DNA of 64,000 bases from Cristatella mucedo (taxonomy: Eukaryota > Bryozoa > Phylactolaemata > Cristatellidae): the NCBI GenBank assembly GCA_009760855.2, contig WPIO01000090.1, forward strand, positions 310,001 to 374,000, in the 5' to 3' direction. Below, piece by piece: positions 54,831 through 64,000 of this stretch. The notes beneath the pieces are model-generated. The model was not told the DNA's origin. It worked only from the letters and a program-made list of their open reading frames with translations, and did no database searches. Made by a program: the position numbers and the translations under genes. Position 1 is the stretch's first letter; each line of letters begins with the position of its first letter.

Positions 54831-54873
54831 AGATCGTATGTCTGCAAGACAAGCATTCAATTTATCCGTCACT

Positions 54874-54939
54874 GCAGTAGATTTTAACGGTTTAAACGAC
54901 CAATATGCAGTAGATTTTAACGGTTTAAACGACCAATAT
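54874..54939. repeat. 33-bp perfect tandem duplication
   Basis: The unit starting GCAGTAGATTTTAACGGTTT occurs twice (54874-54906, 54907-54939), followed directly by the TGTAATGTAATG terminus of the next LINE-B. It belongs to a reversed LINE-B RT segment just after the YADD motif and keeps the frame. Confidence 0.95.
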
Positions 54940-55147
54940 GTAATGTAATGTGATGTAATATTCCGCCAATTGTAACTCCAAAAAGCGACAAAGATTATGC
55001 GAGCATTATGCAGAAAGATTTTGTATAGCGCACTCACAGCCTAAGGAGCATTCGGTAAGCATTCGGTAGCCAACAGACTTAATCTCACGCAACAAAGAAA
55101 AAGTGGGAAGCACAGTAGAGTCAGGGGAGCAGGTGAGGTAGTGAGTA

Positions 55148-56255
55148 GTATGGAAGTAGATGACACTCAGTTGTACCATTGCTTTGATCCCTCCCACCCT
55201 TCGAGCACCTCAAATTCTCTAAACTCACTAGCTGCATGCATTGATGACATCCGCACATGGATGGCAGCAAATTTTCTAAAACTTAACGATGATAAAACTA
55301 ACTTACTAGTTATGGGCAAACCCAGTGTGATCCAGAAATTGGAAAGGCTGACTCTCAAAATTGGCTCTGCCAGCATATCTCCAGTTGAATCAGCTCGAAA
55401 TCTAGGTGTCATATTCCAAAACGACTTCTCGTTAGACGACCATATCAGCTCCACAGTCAAATCCGCCTATTTTCAGCTTCATAACATTGCTAAAATTCGG
55501 GCCTGTTTAGATAAAGATACCACGTCCAAGTTGGTCCATGCACTCGTGACATCTCGTCTCGACTTCTGCAACTCACTGCTCACTGGCCTACCAGCATGTG
55601 CGATCAGGCGATTGCAGCTGGTTCAAAACTCTGCAGCTAGGCTTGTCTGTCGTGAGCGTCGCAGTTGCCACATTACTCCACTTCTCGCCGACCTGCACTG
55701 GCTACCAGTCAAGCAACGGATTGACTTCAAGGTTTTGTCGCTCACTTTTAGGTCCCTTCATTCTATGGCTCCAGCCTATCTGTCAGATATACTACCCCAT
55801 CAGGCCAAGCATCGTACCACCCGCTTTTCGGAATCCAACAGTCTAGAAATACCTCATACAAACCTTAAATCCTTTGGAGACCGTGCATTTAGTTTATATG
55901 CTCCCAAAGCCTGGAACTCCGTCCCGACCTGCGTCAAAACATCCCCTGACCTGACCACATTTAAAAGGAACCTAAAAACAACCCTATTTAGGACAGCATT
56001 TAGTGGGTCCCTGTGATTCGTCCTTGATGTGCTTATGCGTGCTGACACTGTGCATGCTGCCACTAACCACATTTGCATGCTGACCCTGTGCATGTCACCC
56101 CTAACCATATTATTCATCTCGTTTGTTTTTTCAAGCATGATTTTACTTACCATTCAATTGCATTTCACTTTACAGCAAATGTAAAGCGCCTAGAAAGAGA
56201 TTAAGTTCTCTGAGGGAGCTTTATCAAGTGAATTATTATTATTATTATTATTATT
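55148..56255 (+). mobile_element. LINE-A, best copy; 5'-truncated at the RT ADD motif
   Basis: An open frame of about 290 codons (to 56016) starts at DDTQLYHCFDPSHP (remains of the YADDTQLY catalytic motif) and continues ACIDDIRTWMAANFLKLNDD, SARNLGVIFQNDFSLDDHIS, LDFCNSLLTGLPACAIRRLQ, HWLPVKQRIDFKVLSLTFRS, and ends LFRTAFSGSL. The 3' UTR and the stem-loop near 56187-56230 follow, then (ATT)n at 56233-56254. AAGTA stands on both sides, a target duplication inside LINE-B. It lacks the endonuclease and most of the RT. CR1/L2-like by motif; clade is inferred. Confidence 0.95.
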
Positions 56256-56524
56256 AAGTAACAGCCCATAACCGCTGGAAAGGATGTGCCATAGTCGGCA
56301 GCAGTAGAGTAGTTGTCATTGCGTAAGAATCGTGGAAGCGGGTTACACCGTCTAGGACCTGCAGAGTTAAATCTTCTGTCGCCAACGATCTTTAAGCAGA
56401 GGAGTGAAACGGCTGATTTCAGGTTCTTACAGGACCTGAGGGCACGAGGAAGCTGGAACTGGTACAGCAGTTTACCTAGGTATGGAGGAGCCAAGCTGTA
56501 GTGGGCCATGCAGGTCCGCTTAAG

Positions 56525-56605
56525 AAATGTAAAGCACCTAGAAAAAGATTGAATTCTCTGAGGGCACTTTATAAAGTGCATTATTATTAATAATATTATT
56601 ATAAA
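56525..56605 (+). mobile_element. 80-bp LINE-A 3' stub
   Basis: AAATGTAAAGCACCTAGAAA, AAGATTGAATTCTCTGAGGG, CACTTTATAAAGTGCATTAT, then ATT repeats, between LINE-B CCGCTTAAG and AAAGAACTTTACTC. Only the stem-loop and tail were copied. Confidence 0.9.
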
Positions 56606-56692
56606 GAACTTTACTCTCTATCCGTTGATCAACCGGCAGCCACCCTAGCTCTTTTAGCAAAGGAGACACGCCCTTAAACCTCATTCTTAGTA

Positions 56693-57030
56693 ATAATAAT
56701 AATAATAATGCACTCGATAAAGCGCCCTCGGAGAACTCAATCTCTTTCTAGGCGCTTTACATTTGCTGCAAAGGGAAATGCAATTAAATTTAAAGTAAAA
56801 TATTGCTTGAAAAACAAACAAAATGAATAATATGGTTAGGGGTGACATGCACAGGGTCAGCATACAAATGTGGTTAGTGGCAGCATGCAAAGTGTCAGCA
56901 CGAATAAGCACATCAAGGACGAATCACAGGGACCCACTAAAGGCTGTCCTAAATAATGTGGTCAGGTCAGGGGATGTTCTGACGCAGGTTGGGAGGGATT
57001 TCCAGGCTTTGGGAGCATACGAACTAAATA
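56693..57030 (-). mobile_element. LINE-A 3' copy inserted in LINE-B
   Basis: Reversed tail (TAATAATAATAATAATAATG), GATAAAGCGCCCTCGGAGAA, 3' UTR, end of the coding part (to CATACGAACTAAATAG) with a small internal deletion after GGCTGTCCTAAATA. Flanked by LINE-B on both sides. Confidence 0.9.
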
Positions 57031-57489
57031 GCCATTCTCAGTGGTCTACTTGCGTTTTTCCGTTTCATATCCAAAAGAGAATTGCAATAATCAAGCAGAG
57101 ACAGAATTAAGATACTAGTTAAATGTTTTGCAAGCTTGCCGTGGAAGTCAGCCGCAAATATTAGACAAGGATCTGACGTGATGGCTAGATGCAGAAGCAG
57201 TCTTTTGAACGAAGCTTTTACAAATTTAGCCGGTTATCAAAAAAGACACCTAAATTTTGCTCAAGTGGTGATGGTCGAACAACCGCATTACCTATTAGAA
57301 GAACAAAGCCTTATAATCCAGCCACAGGCTTAGGTTGTCTTAGGAGCAGCACTTAAGTTTTTCTAGTCAATTAGTTTCGAAAACTTTCCGCCATCCAAGA
57401 TCAAATGTCGGCAAGAGAAGCTGTAAATTCATCAGTTGCTGCAGCAGATACCGACCATTTGAATATCAAATACAGCCAAGTATCATCAG

Positions 57490-57755
57490 CATTAAAACAG
57501 CTTTCAGCTAAATAACATTGCTAAAATTCGGGCTTGTTTAGACAGGGATAAAAAATCTAAGTTGGTCCATGTCTTTGTGACATCCAGTCTTGACTTCTGC
57601 AACTCACTGCTTACTGGTCTACCGGCATGTGCGATCAAGTGCTTACAGCTAATGGAAAACTTTGCAGCTAGTCTTATCTGTCGTGAGCGTCGTAGTTGCC
57701 ACGTCACACTACTTCTCGCTGACCCGCACTGGCTCCCAACCAAACAGTGCTTAGA
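57490..57755 (+). mobile_element. LINE-A middle fragment
   Basis: AACATTGCTAAAATTCGGGC, then LVHVFVTSSLDFCNSLLTGL, PACAIKCLQLMENFAASLIC and the HVTLLLADPHWLPTKQ segment. Truncated at both ends. Confidence 0.85.
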
Positions 57756-58299
57756 ATATAGGTTATTGTATAATACAGTTCTTTTTGTTGTGGCAACTCC
57801 CAACCATAAAATTATTGTGTGAAAACTGTGGAGATGCGTGTTTTCCGCCGGTCTTTGGCTACCCTGTGAAGTGGTCTCTTGACCCCCAAAGATGTCGCGA
57901 TAAGTAGGTTGACAACCGCTGGTATAGATTTAGGATATATACTTTTATATTTGAAAAGCATCATTTAACAATGAACCACTGGAAATCACAGATTAAGGGT
58001 TTGCTTTTGCATTGCTAGTCTTTACATTAAGTGAATCTCGTTGGTCGCCGCATGCATCTATTGATTGGACCATGGCTGCCGACACCCACCAAACGCCTGG
58101 CATTTATAGCTGTACTGGTGCGAGAAGCCCAGGGCATTAACCCAGAAAACTTTTTGCCAGCCTCCAAGTGTTTAGAGTGAACGAAGCAGCAGGCCAGATG
58201 ATCTTCGTCTTCAGCAGTGGCCAGTGAGCGATGACGTCACGAAGTTCACGATGACCTCGGAGAGGGGTCGTGTTTCTTCCGGCAGCTCGATGGCTCAAC
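57756..58299. other. Unassigned DNA between LINE pieces
   Basis: No gene or repeat recognised. A moderately GC-rich patch near 58050-58310 has no splice-bounded frame. Confidence 0.35.
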
Positions 58300-59165
58300 T
58301 GCAGCGTTGCCAACTTCTGCTAATATTCCTATCGTCCAAACAAGCATGCTTCTATGTTTAAGCCTTTTAAACAAAGTTTTGAACAAAAATTTCCGATTTG
58401 ACCTAGTATCCAGCATGCTGCAAAGACAGCCAACTCTCCTGGCTTTTAATCTAGCTTCAATGAAAACATCGTTGAATCACAAGTGCAAAAGTCTACTATA
58501 AACCATCTTCTTAACCGCATCCAGATTAGAAACTTCCCAAGCAATCATTGTTGTGATCTAGCTGATCGCCTTTCAAGCTCCTTTGTCAACAAGATAGACT
58601 AGATCATGGAGTCCCTCCCTAGGTCTCCCCAACTCCCCAAGAATCCTGTCCCTCTAGTCCATGCAGCACCTCAATTTCTCTATTTGGTTAGGCTACAACT
58701 GGCCTTATCCTGAAGGTAATGTCCCAACCAAGAAAGATTATTATTTATATAGACCCTTGACTTATCCAAAGCCATCATGTATAACTATATTCTTAAAGAT
58801 ATTATTAGCCTCTAGTCATAACCCAGCACCTTCCAAAAAGGCTGCAGTGAGGCCACTAATAAAGAGTGCAACTCTGGCACAAGATAACTTAAGCAACTTT
58901 CACCCGGTCAACCATCTACCTTTCCTATTAGACACTGAAACAAGTCGTGGCAAACCTACATAGAAATGCAGACATGCATAGAGTTTCTCTGCTTGGTTTG
59001 CTCGATCTTTCAGCGGCTTTTGATACTATCAAGTGCCAAGTCCTTCTTGAGCGCCTCTCATCTCGCCTGGGCACTACTGGCAATGCATCGCAATGTTTCA
59101 GGTCCTATCTGTATAGGAGTCTCCAGAGTATGATGTGAATGGAAACCGAATAATTCCAGAAACCT
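58300..59165 (+). mobile_element. Decayed LINE-A, endonuclease-RT linker and RT start
   Basis: The stretch near 58490-58640 encodes TIFLTASRLETSQAII and the ADRLSSSFVNKID type linker. RT motifs follow near 58980-59130: HRVSLLGLLDLSAAFDTIKC, QVLLERLSSRLG and FRSYLYRS. It complements the part missing from the copy at 55148. Several stops and frameshifts. Confidence 0.75.
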
Positions 59166-59399
59166 CTAAAGTATTCACGATTTAAACTCTCATTCTTGCC
59201 GATATGATTGCCGTACAGCATTATTGTGGCTAATTTAAGGCATTTTTAGTTTGTGGGCCAAAGGCATTTATGACCTACTTATTTCCTCTGCAGCCAGTTT
59301 ATTGCAAAGTATTACCTATGCTCTTGTTATTCCCGCTGAGGCCAGTTGACATCCCAGTGGAGTTTATAGTGCTGCTGCCGGTCTATGGGCCATTGTGAT
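59166..59399. other. Unassigned DNA
   Basis: Nothing recognised between the LINE remnant and the CpG-rich block. Confidence 0.35.
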
Positions 59400-59880
59400 T
59401 GAAGGCGGTAAGTGTTTAACGAGAGTAAGTAACGGCCTGCAGACGCCCGGTAGTTCCAACTAGGACGCAAGGCGGACCGGTCGAGTGCTGGCCCTCTTTG
59501 GCGTCCTTGTGAACATACGTCTACTGAAGCCCGGTACGGTAACGAACTGTCGTCTCGTGTGACTGCTCCCGTGACGCGGATGGAAACGGGCGCGAAAGCG
59601 TTTTAGACGGTCGTTTTGGCTGCCGGCTAGCAGCAGAGCGCTTCGGCCTAGCAAGAGCTTTGCTGGATTCAGCTAGCTACGGCGATTGCTTGTCTCGACT
59701 GCGACGGTGATTCGGCGATGGAAAAAGCAATTAGGTCAGCCACTAATTACGCAGAAACCTACAAACTGTCTTTACTGAGGTTTCGCCTTTCTACTGAAAA
59801 CTTCATTCTTTAGTCGCAGCTGGCTCGATGGAGGCGCGAACATGAGCACACATTTCCATTCCACGAGAAAGGTAGGAACA
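59400..59880 (+). promoter_or_regulatory. CpG-rich block, possible promoter and first exon of an unseen gene
   Basis: CpG-dense DNA (GACGCGGATGGAAACGGGCG, GGCGCGAACATGAGCACAC) in AT-rich surroundings. A short frame from an ATG near 59841 (MSTHFHSTRK) meets a donor-like GAAAG|GTAGGAA at about 59872. Another small frame (MEKAIRSATNYAETYKLSLL) begins near 59718. No partner exon was found downstream, so gene identity is unknown. Confidence 0.3.
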
Positions 59881-61560
59881 GTTTTAGGTCAAACATTTAG
59901 CATCTCGGTAGCTTGAGCTCTCAGAGTTGTCCAGCAGATGTTTGACTGTCTTTACATGTGGTTTTAGGTTGGAATAGGATGCCTTTAGTTTCAAGTAAAG
60001 AAGAAGCATTTCAATATGAAGCTTCCGGGCGTAAATGCGTAGAAATTCCCTGCCATTGATTAAATTAGAACTAGTCCCCAGTGTCTAAACCGGGCTTTCA
60101 AGTCACGCTTAAATTTGGAAAACAAGTTGAATTTTTTGTGTAAATTGAAAGGAATTTTCACTGCTTCGTATGCGGACAGAGTTAAGGGAAGAACGCTCTT
60201 CGCGAACAGTTTTAAATTTCAAGTATACTCAATGGATATGCAAATTAATGTGCAAGCAGAGTCTGGGTGCACATAACAAAAACTGGATCGCAGATTAGAA
60301 AAGTTCTCAGTACCCATTCTTTTTGAGTGGTATTGACAGACCAACTTGACTCTCACCTTATACGATGGAACATGAGCAGTTAATGATATGGTGCTATAAG
60401 CTGAGCGTGGGAGCAGGCACGCAATAAGCTCAGTGTTTCAGAAGCGTTTTTGCCTCGCAAGAGTAAGAAAATGACTGCAGACATGAGTTGCACGACTAAC
60501 GTGCAATGCACTAAGCAGAATTTATCCAAGTAGTCGAAAAATGAACTCACCTGACTATTACCATGTTCGTCAACGTGAATTTCGAAGTCAACCTCAGCAA
60601 TCAGCAGCCGCTTTTCACCCTACAACTATTTACAGCTGAAAATTGATCCGTAGATCATGAAATGCAAGAGTATTTTTCTTTGATGACGATTTGATTGCAA
60701 AATATTCAAGCGACGTTCCTTTCGAAAAGAACAGTCAGTCTCATAGCCGAGCGACTTATAAACAATAGCAGCGCCTACACTGAGCATCTCGTCACACCAC
60801 ATAGTCGTAAATCATGTATGCCTTACATGGCCGAGCTTTTTCTGCTTAACCTCTATGGTATTTATCAGTAAAAGCTCGTATAGCATACGGTTTGAACTTG
60901 CAATGTTCCACCTTGAATTACCTCCAAGTAAAAATATCCCAGCAGTGACATATTGTTTCACGCTCATAAAAAGAAGCAAGTGATTACTTACGGATAAAAG
61001 CCATCCGTAATTCTTTTCTACGTGCATACAGAAAGCTATCATTTTTTAGACACTTTAATTAGAGAGAAAACAAGCATGATGAACTGACAGGTAATAATAG
61101 CTCAAGTGATTTCAGCTAAAATACTTGCATGCTACAGCGGCTTGCTGATCTCAAAGCCCTACTAGCGACTAAGGAACCTCAATGGCTAAAGCTAAATGTT
61201 ATGGTAAAGCGTATTAGGCCCTGCAGCCAAAATGCCCACGACCAGCGTCATGAAGCTCGAGTGCTTTGCACCGGTATAAGACCCATAAACAGAACTGATT
61301 ATTTACGTAACGAAAGCAAAAAGTCTGAGAGACATTGTATTTTTAGCTTTCGTCAAACTATTCTCGTTACTGGGTATGGATATGTAGTTCGAAAGCCAAT
61401 TAAATAAAGAAAGGTAAGTGGTATGGTTCCATTTGCTATAAAAAGTTTTTAGCACCTTTCGGGCTGATAGATGTGCAGTTAGGCGCCGGTTTTCTGCCGC
61501 GCTATCGATCGTAGCCATAGCTATTGAACTCAGATCGAAGCTCCAGGTGTGTGGTAATCT
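59881..61560. other. AT-rich DNA, nothing firmly recognised
   Basis: A 92-codon plus-strand frame at 61129-61407 (MLQRLADLKALLATKEPQWL) follows an acceptor-like ATTTCAG but has no recognisable motif. No repeat families seen. Confidence 0.3.
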
Positions 61561-61925
61561 TTGGGAGACCGCGCCTTTAGTTCGTATGCTGCCAAGGCCT
61601 GGAACTGACTCCAGACCTGAGTAACGACATCTCCCGACTTGTCTGCAAATAAAGGAAACTTAAAACGCATCTATTTATGACGGCCTTTAGTGGGTCCCTG
61701 TGCTGTGAGCTGTCCTTTATGTGCATGCGAGTGCTGACACTTTGGAGGCTGCAGATAACCACACTTGCATCCTGACTCTGTGCATATCACGCCTAACATT
61801 GTTATGCTTGTATATTGCTCAGCATGCTACCACTAACCTTTTGATCGTGGTTCATTTGCAGCAAATATAAAGTGCCTTAAAAAAGATTGAGTTCTCCGAG
61901 GGCAGCACAAAAAGTGTATAATCAT
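61561..61925 (+). mobile_element. LINE-A 3' fragment
   Basis: GGGAGACCGCGCCTTTAGTT, then CGTATGCTGCCAAGGCCTGG (the GDRAFSSYAAKAWN segment), TGACGGCCTTTAGTGGGTCC, 3' UTR, then AAGTGCCTTAAAAAAGATTG and CTCCGAGGGCAGCACAAAAA. Diverged copy with a degraded tail. Confidence 0.85.
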
Positions 61926-63537
61926 GATCATTTTTATTAACTCTAAAATGACAAAAACTACATTGTAGACGATTTCGCAACATGGCATACTTCTCAAATG
62001 CAATTGTTCCAGCCACATGGAGCTGGCCTATTCTTTCACATAATGTTATATATTGATGGTTACACGAGTTTGTTAATTACATATTATAAAATTTAAATTG
62101 CAGAAATAAAACAAACAGTTTGATACAATACTATATAGTGCTAATACTTTCTAAATGAAAAATCATTTTTGCTGTAATAATTTTAATATATTACTCGAAG
62201 GTTTATTAGCTAATTTGCAGTTAATTTTTAATTTTTCAATGGACATTATTATATTTATCATCCTCTTACATCGAATGACTTATGCAGCAAGACATTTCTT
62301 CATATAACAATAACGAATTTAATGGATTTCTCAGATTAACTATCATATAAACCAACATGGTGACTACTTACCTAACTTTCATCTAGTAGCTTGAAAATGA
62401 GCAAATAATAGGGATTACCGGATTTACTGTAAGCAAACTGGCAGGCCCGGTTGATCTTCACTGACTCCGCAGCATCTAAATATTCACTAGATGATATAAA
62501 AACACACTAGTTTGTCATTGTACATATTGGATTCATTTGGCACCGTTTTACTTGTTGTAATATAAACTTCATTTTCCGTATACCCGTGGACCCCCTAATA
62601 TGCACACAATTTCATGATCCGTCAATTGAATTGGCAAATGGGGTTAGCCGTTAATGGAAACCTTAAAACCTTTAGCATTAAAACATCTCATCTTACTGTC
62701 AAGCTATTACCACGTGGAAAGAAACAGAAATGAGGCTCCTCAAATGAATTGGAATAGACACTGATGTTGATGCACCAAACAAATCGGAAAACAAAGATGG
62801 CTAGAAATCCTCTAGATAGTTATCAGCTGCATAGAGTTATTTGTCTCTCCAAACTTGGCATTAAACGATCATCAAAAAAGTCCTGGACTAACTGGTACGT
62901 AAAACAATGGATTTTTTTTTATGAAATTAGAGTTTCTTGTAACTGCGTGACAGTAACAGTAAAGTAGCTGTTTTCCAACTAAAATAAAAAACAGTTGACG
63001 GCTAATTTTTGTAAATGTTTTCTAATGATGTTTATTGCGTAAAATTTGGAAAAATAGATACTTTAACTGAAAAGCATCTTTAAGGATTTTAAATATGTAA
63101 ACGGAAGTGTTTTCTACACTTCTGTTGAATGTGTCAGTGATTTTTTTACAATGATTTTATCAAATTGACCCAAAAACTAAAACTAGAATACAATTTTGCA
63201 AATATTCAGCAAGATATAAATTAAATTGACCTTGTAGCATCAACAAAAATTTACTTTCTTTTCACGCATGTCGTCAGTTTTGTGAAATAGGTCACAAAGG
63301 AAAAAATCAAACTATAAAAGAGCTAGAAGGTGAATGTGGACGATACAATACGATCATCAAATGACTTTTACAAATTCACGGATAAGTTGAAGAATCATAT
63401 GAAAATACAAGAAATTTATTTTGATAATCTTGGTGGATGTTGTTAATTCAAGGAATGGAACATAAGAGAAATATAATCATTGCAGATATCCTGGGGCTAA
63501 AGAGTCTAATAGAATATTGGTTAGAGCTAAAAAATAC
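61926..63537. other. AT-rich DNA, nothing recognised
   Basis: Low GC throughout, short frames only. No domain, splice-bounded exon or repeat family could be supported. Confidence 0.4.
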
Positions 63538-63705
63538 TAGTTGATTTAACAGCCTCTTTTTGTATAGCGACAGAAGAGCCTTGACTGCTATCAACACCGC
63601 TTGCAGTACTGATACAGGATCGTCCACCACAGGATTCGAACCCACGACCTCGGGGCCGAGGTCGTGAAAAGCAACCGCCTTACTTAGTGAGCCATTACGG
63701 TTCAA
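63538..63705 (-). mobile_element. SINE-2, best copy
   Basis: Minus strand: GAACCGTAATGGCTCACTAA, GGCGGTTGCTTTTCACGACC, GAGGTCGTGGGTTCGAATCC (near-perfect B-box), GATCCTGTATCAGTACTGCA, then CTGTCGCTATACAAAAAGAG and GCTGTTAAATCAACTAGTA. Confidence 0.9.
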
Positions 63706-64000
63706 TATAAACAAGTATATATATAAGGCGATCAATTTTATGGAATGAATTCAAACTTGCAGCGAGAAAATGCATTGTAATAAAGCTGGTGCTACATGAT
63801 TACGAAGAAAAGAAGAGCGAAGTGATTGCTGACATTAAGCGACAAGTCTAAAGCGAAGTACAATTTAGCATGACTGTGGATTGACACGCAACCGTGAAAG
63901 GACGTCGATAGTTCGGAGTTAACATTTATGAATGGGGGATGCAACGACAATTAAGAAGGTTCTCCTGTTTGGTTCGTGCACTGCTCTCAATATGTTCGAA
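63706..64000. other. Window end, nothing recognised
   Basis: Mixed composition, no supportable feature. Confidence 0.35.

Larger units (their letters stand above)
54940..57480 (-). mobile_element. LINE-B copy split by three LINE-A insertions
   Basis: Pieces in order: 54940-55150 (3' end, TGTAATGTAATGTGATG then GCGCACTCACAGCCTAAGG), 56262-56524 (AGGATGTGCCATAGTCGGCA, reversed SAGPR-, QFLRND- and LHQFQ-type coding), 56606-56692 (AACTTTACTCTCTATCCGTT) and 57031-57480 (CAAAAGAGAATTGCAATAATC and further RT-ward sequence). The gaps hold LINE-A elements. The order and orientation are those of one original element. Confidence 0.88.

Noticed and set aside
55141-56016. 291-codon plus-strand open frame as a host gene
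   Set aside because: It is the C-terminal part of LINE-A with a 3' stem-loop, ATT tail and target duplication.

Overview
The window is nuclear DNA of an animal, most likely an invertebrate. Two host genes on the + strand have many exons, long introns and good splice signals. Between and inside their exons lie dense, nested non-LTR retrotransposons (CR1/L2-like LINEs), tRNA-headed SINEs, microsatellites and minisatellites. I could not fix the phylum from sequence alone. Nothing prokaryotic was seen.

Region 1-17.1 kb: the 3' part of a MARK/PAR-1 kinase gene. Six coding exons (1466-1683, 3103-3443, 8455-8700, 13599-13886, 15474-15726, 15865-16083) join in consistent phase. They encode about 520 residues: a Ser/Thr/Gly-rich spacer, then the membrane-binding KA1 domain ending in ELKL. 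The kinase and UBA domains must lie upstream of the window. A 114-bp exon (8942-9055) looks like an in-frame cassette. The GC-rich stretch after the stop, read as the 3' UTR, holds long hairpins and a (CT)n run. The introns carry a long decayed LINE (about 5530-8045), other LINE/SINE pieces and a 19-bp minisatellite.

Region 17.1-24 kb: repeats, mainly a long antisense LINE (17760-20480), an unrecognised GC-rich stretch (20500-21130) and a LINE with an unknown 350-bp insert (21775-22655).

Region 24-51.3 kb: a second gene of nine exons (24457-51068) whose phases all fit. It gives an uninterrupted 375-residue protein that aligns end to end with MAP kinases of the ERK/p38 type. The catalytic signatures are gone: DFG reads GFD, HRDLKPSN reads HRDLSTAT, and the activation TxY reads TIG. 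The VAIK lysine, the helix-C glutamate and APE remain. I read it as a MAPK-family pseudokinase and the most notable thing here. A CpG-rich segment precedes its ATG and an AATAAA follows its stop. Its introns hold LINEs, SINEs and a broken copy of a multicopy invertebrate gene family (28413-29260).

Region 51.3-64 kb: LINE graveyard, with clear insertions of LINE-A into LINE-B and of a SINE into LINE-A, then a CpG-rich stretch (59400-59880) that could be a promoter, then AT-rich DNA with few recognisable features.

Naming used below. LINE-A: 3' tail of TTA/ATT repeats, protein end like NSAARLVCRERRSCHITPLL. LINE-B: 3' end of TTACA repeats, protein end like NSLLAELPKKAI. SINE-1: tRNA-like head plus a tail matching the 3' end of LINE-A. 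SINE-2: a different tRNA-like head, with a tail reading CTGTCGCTATACAAAAGAGG.
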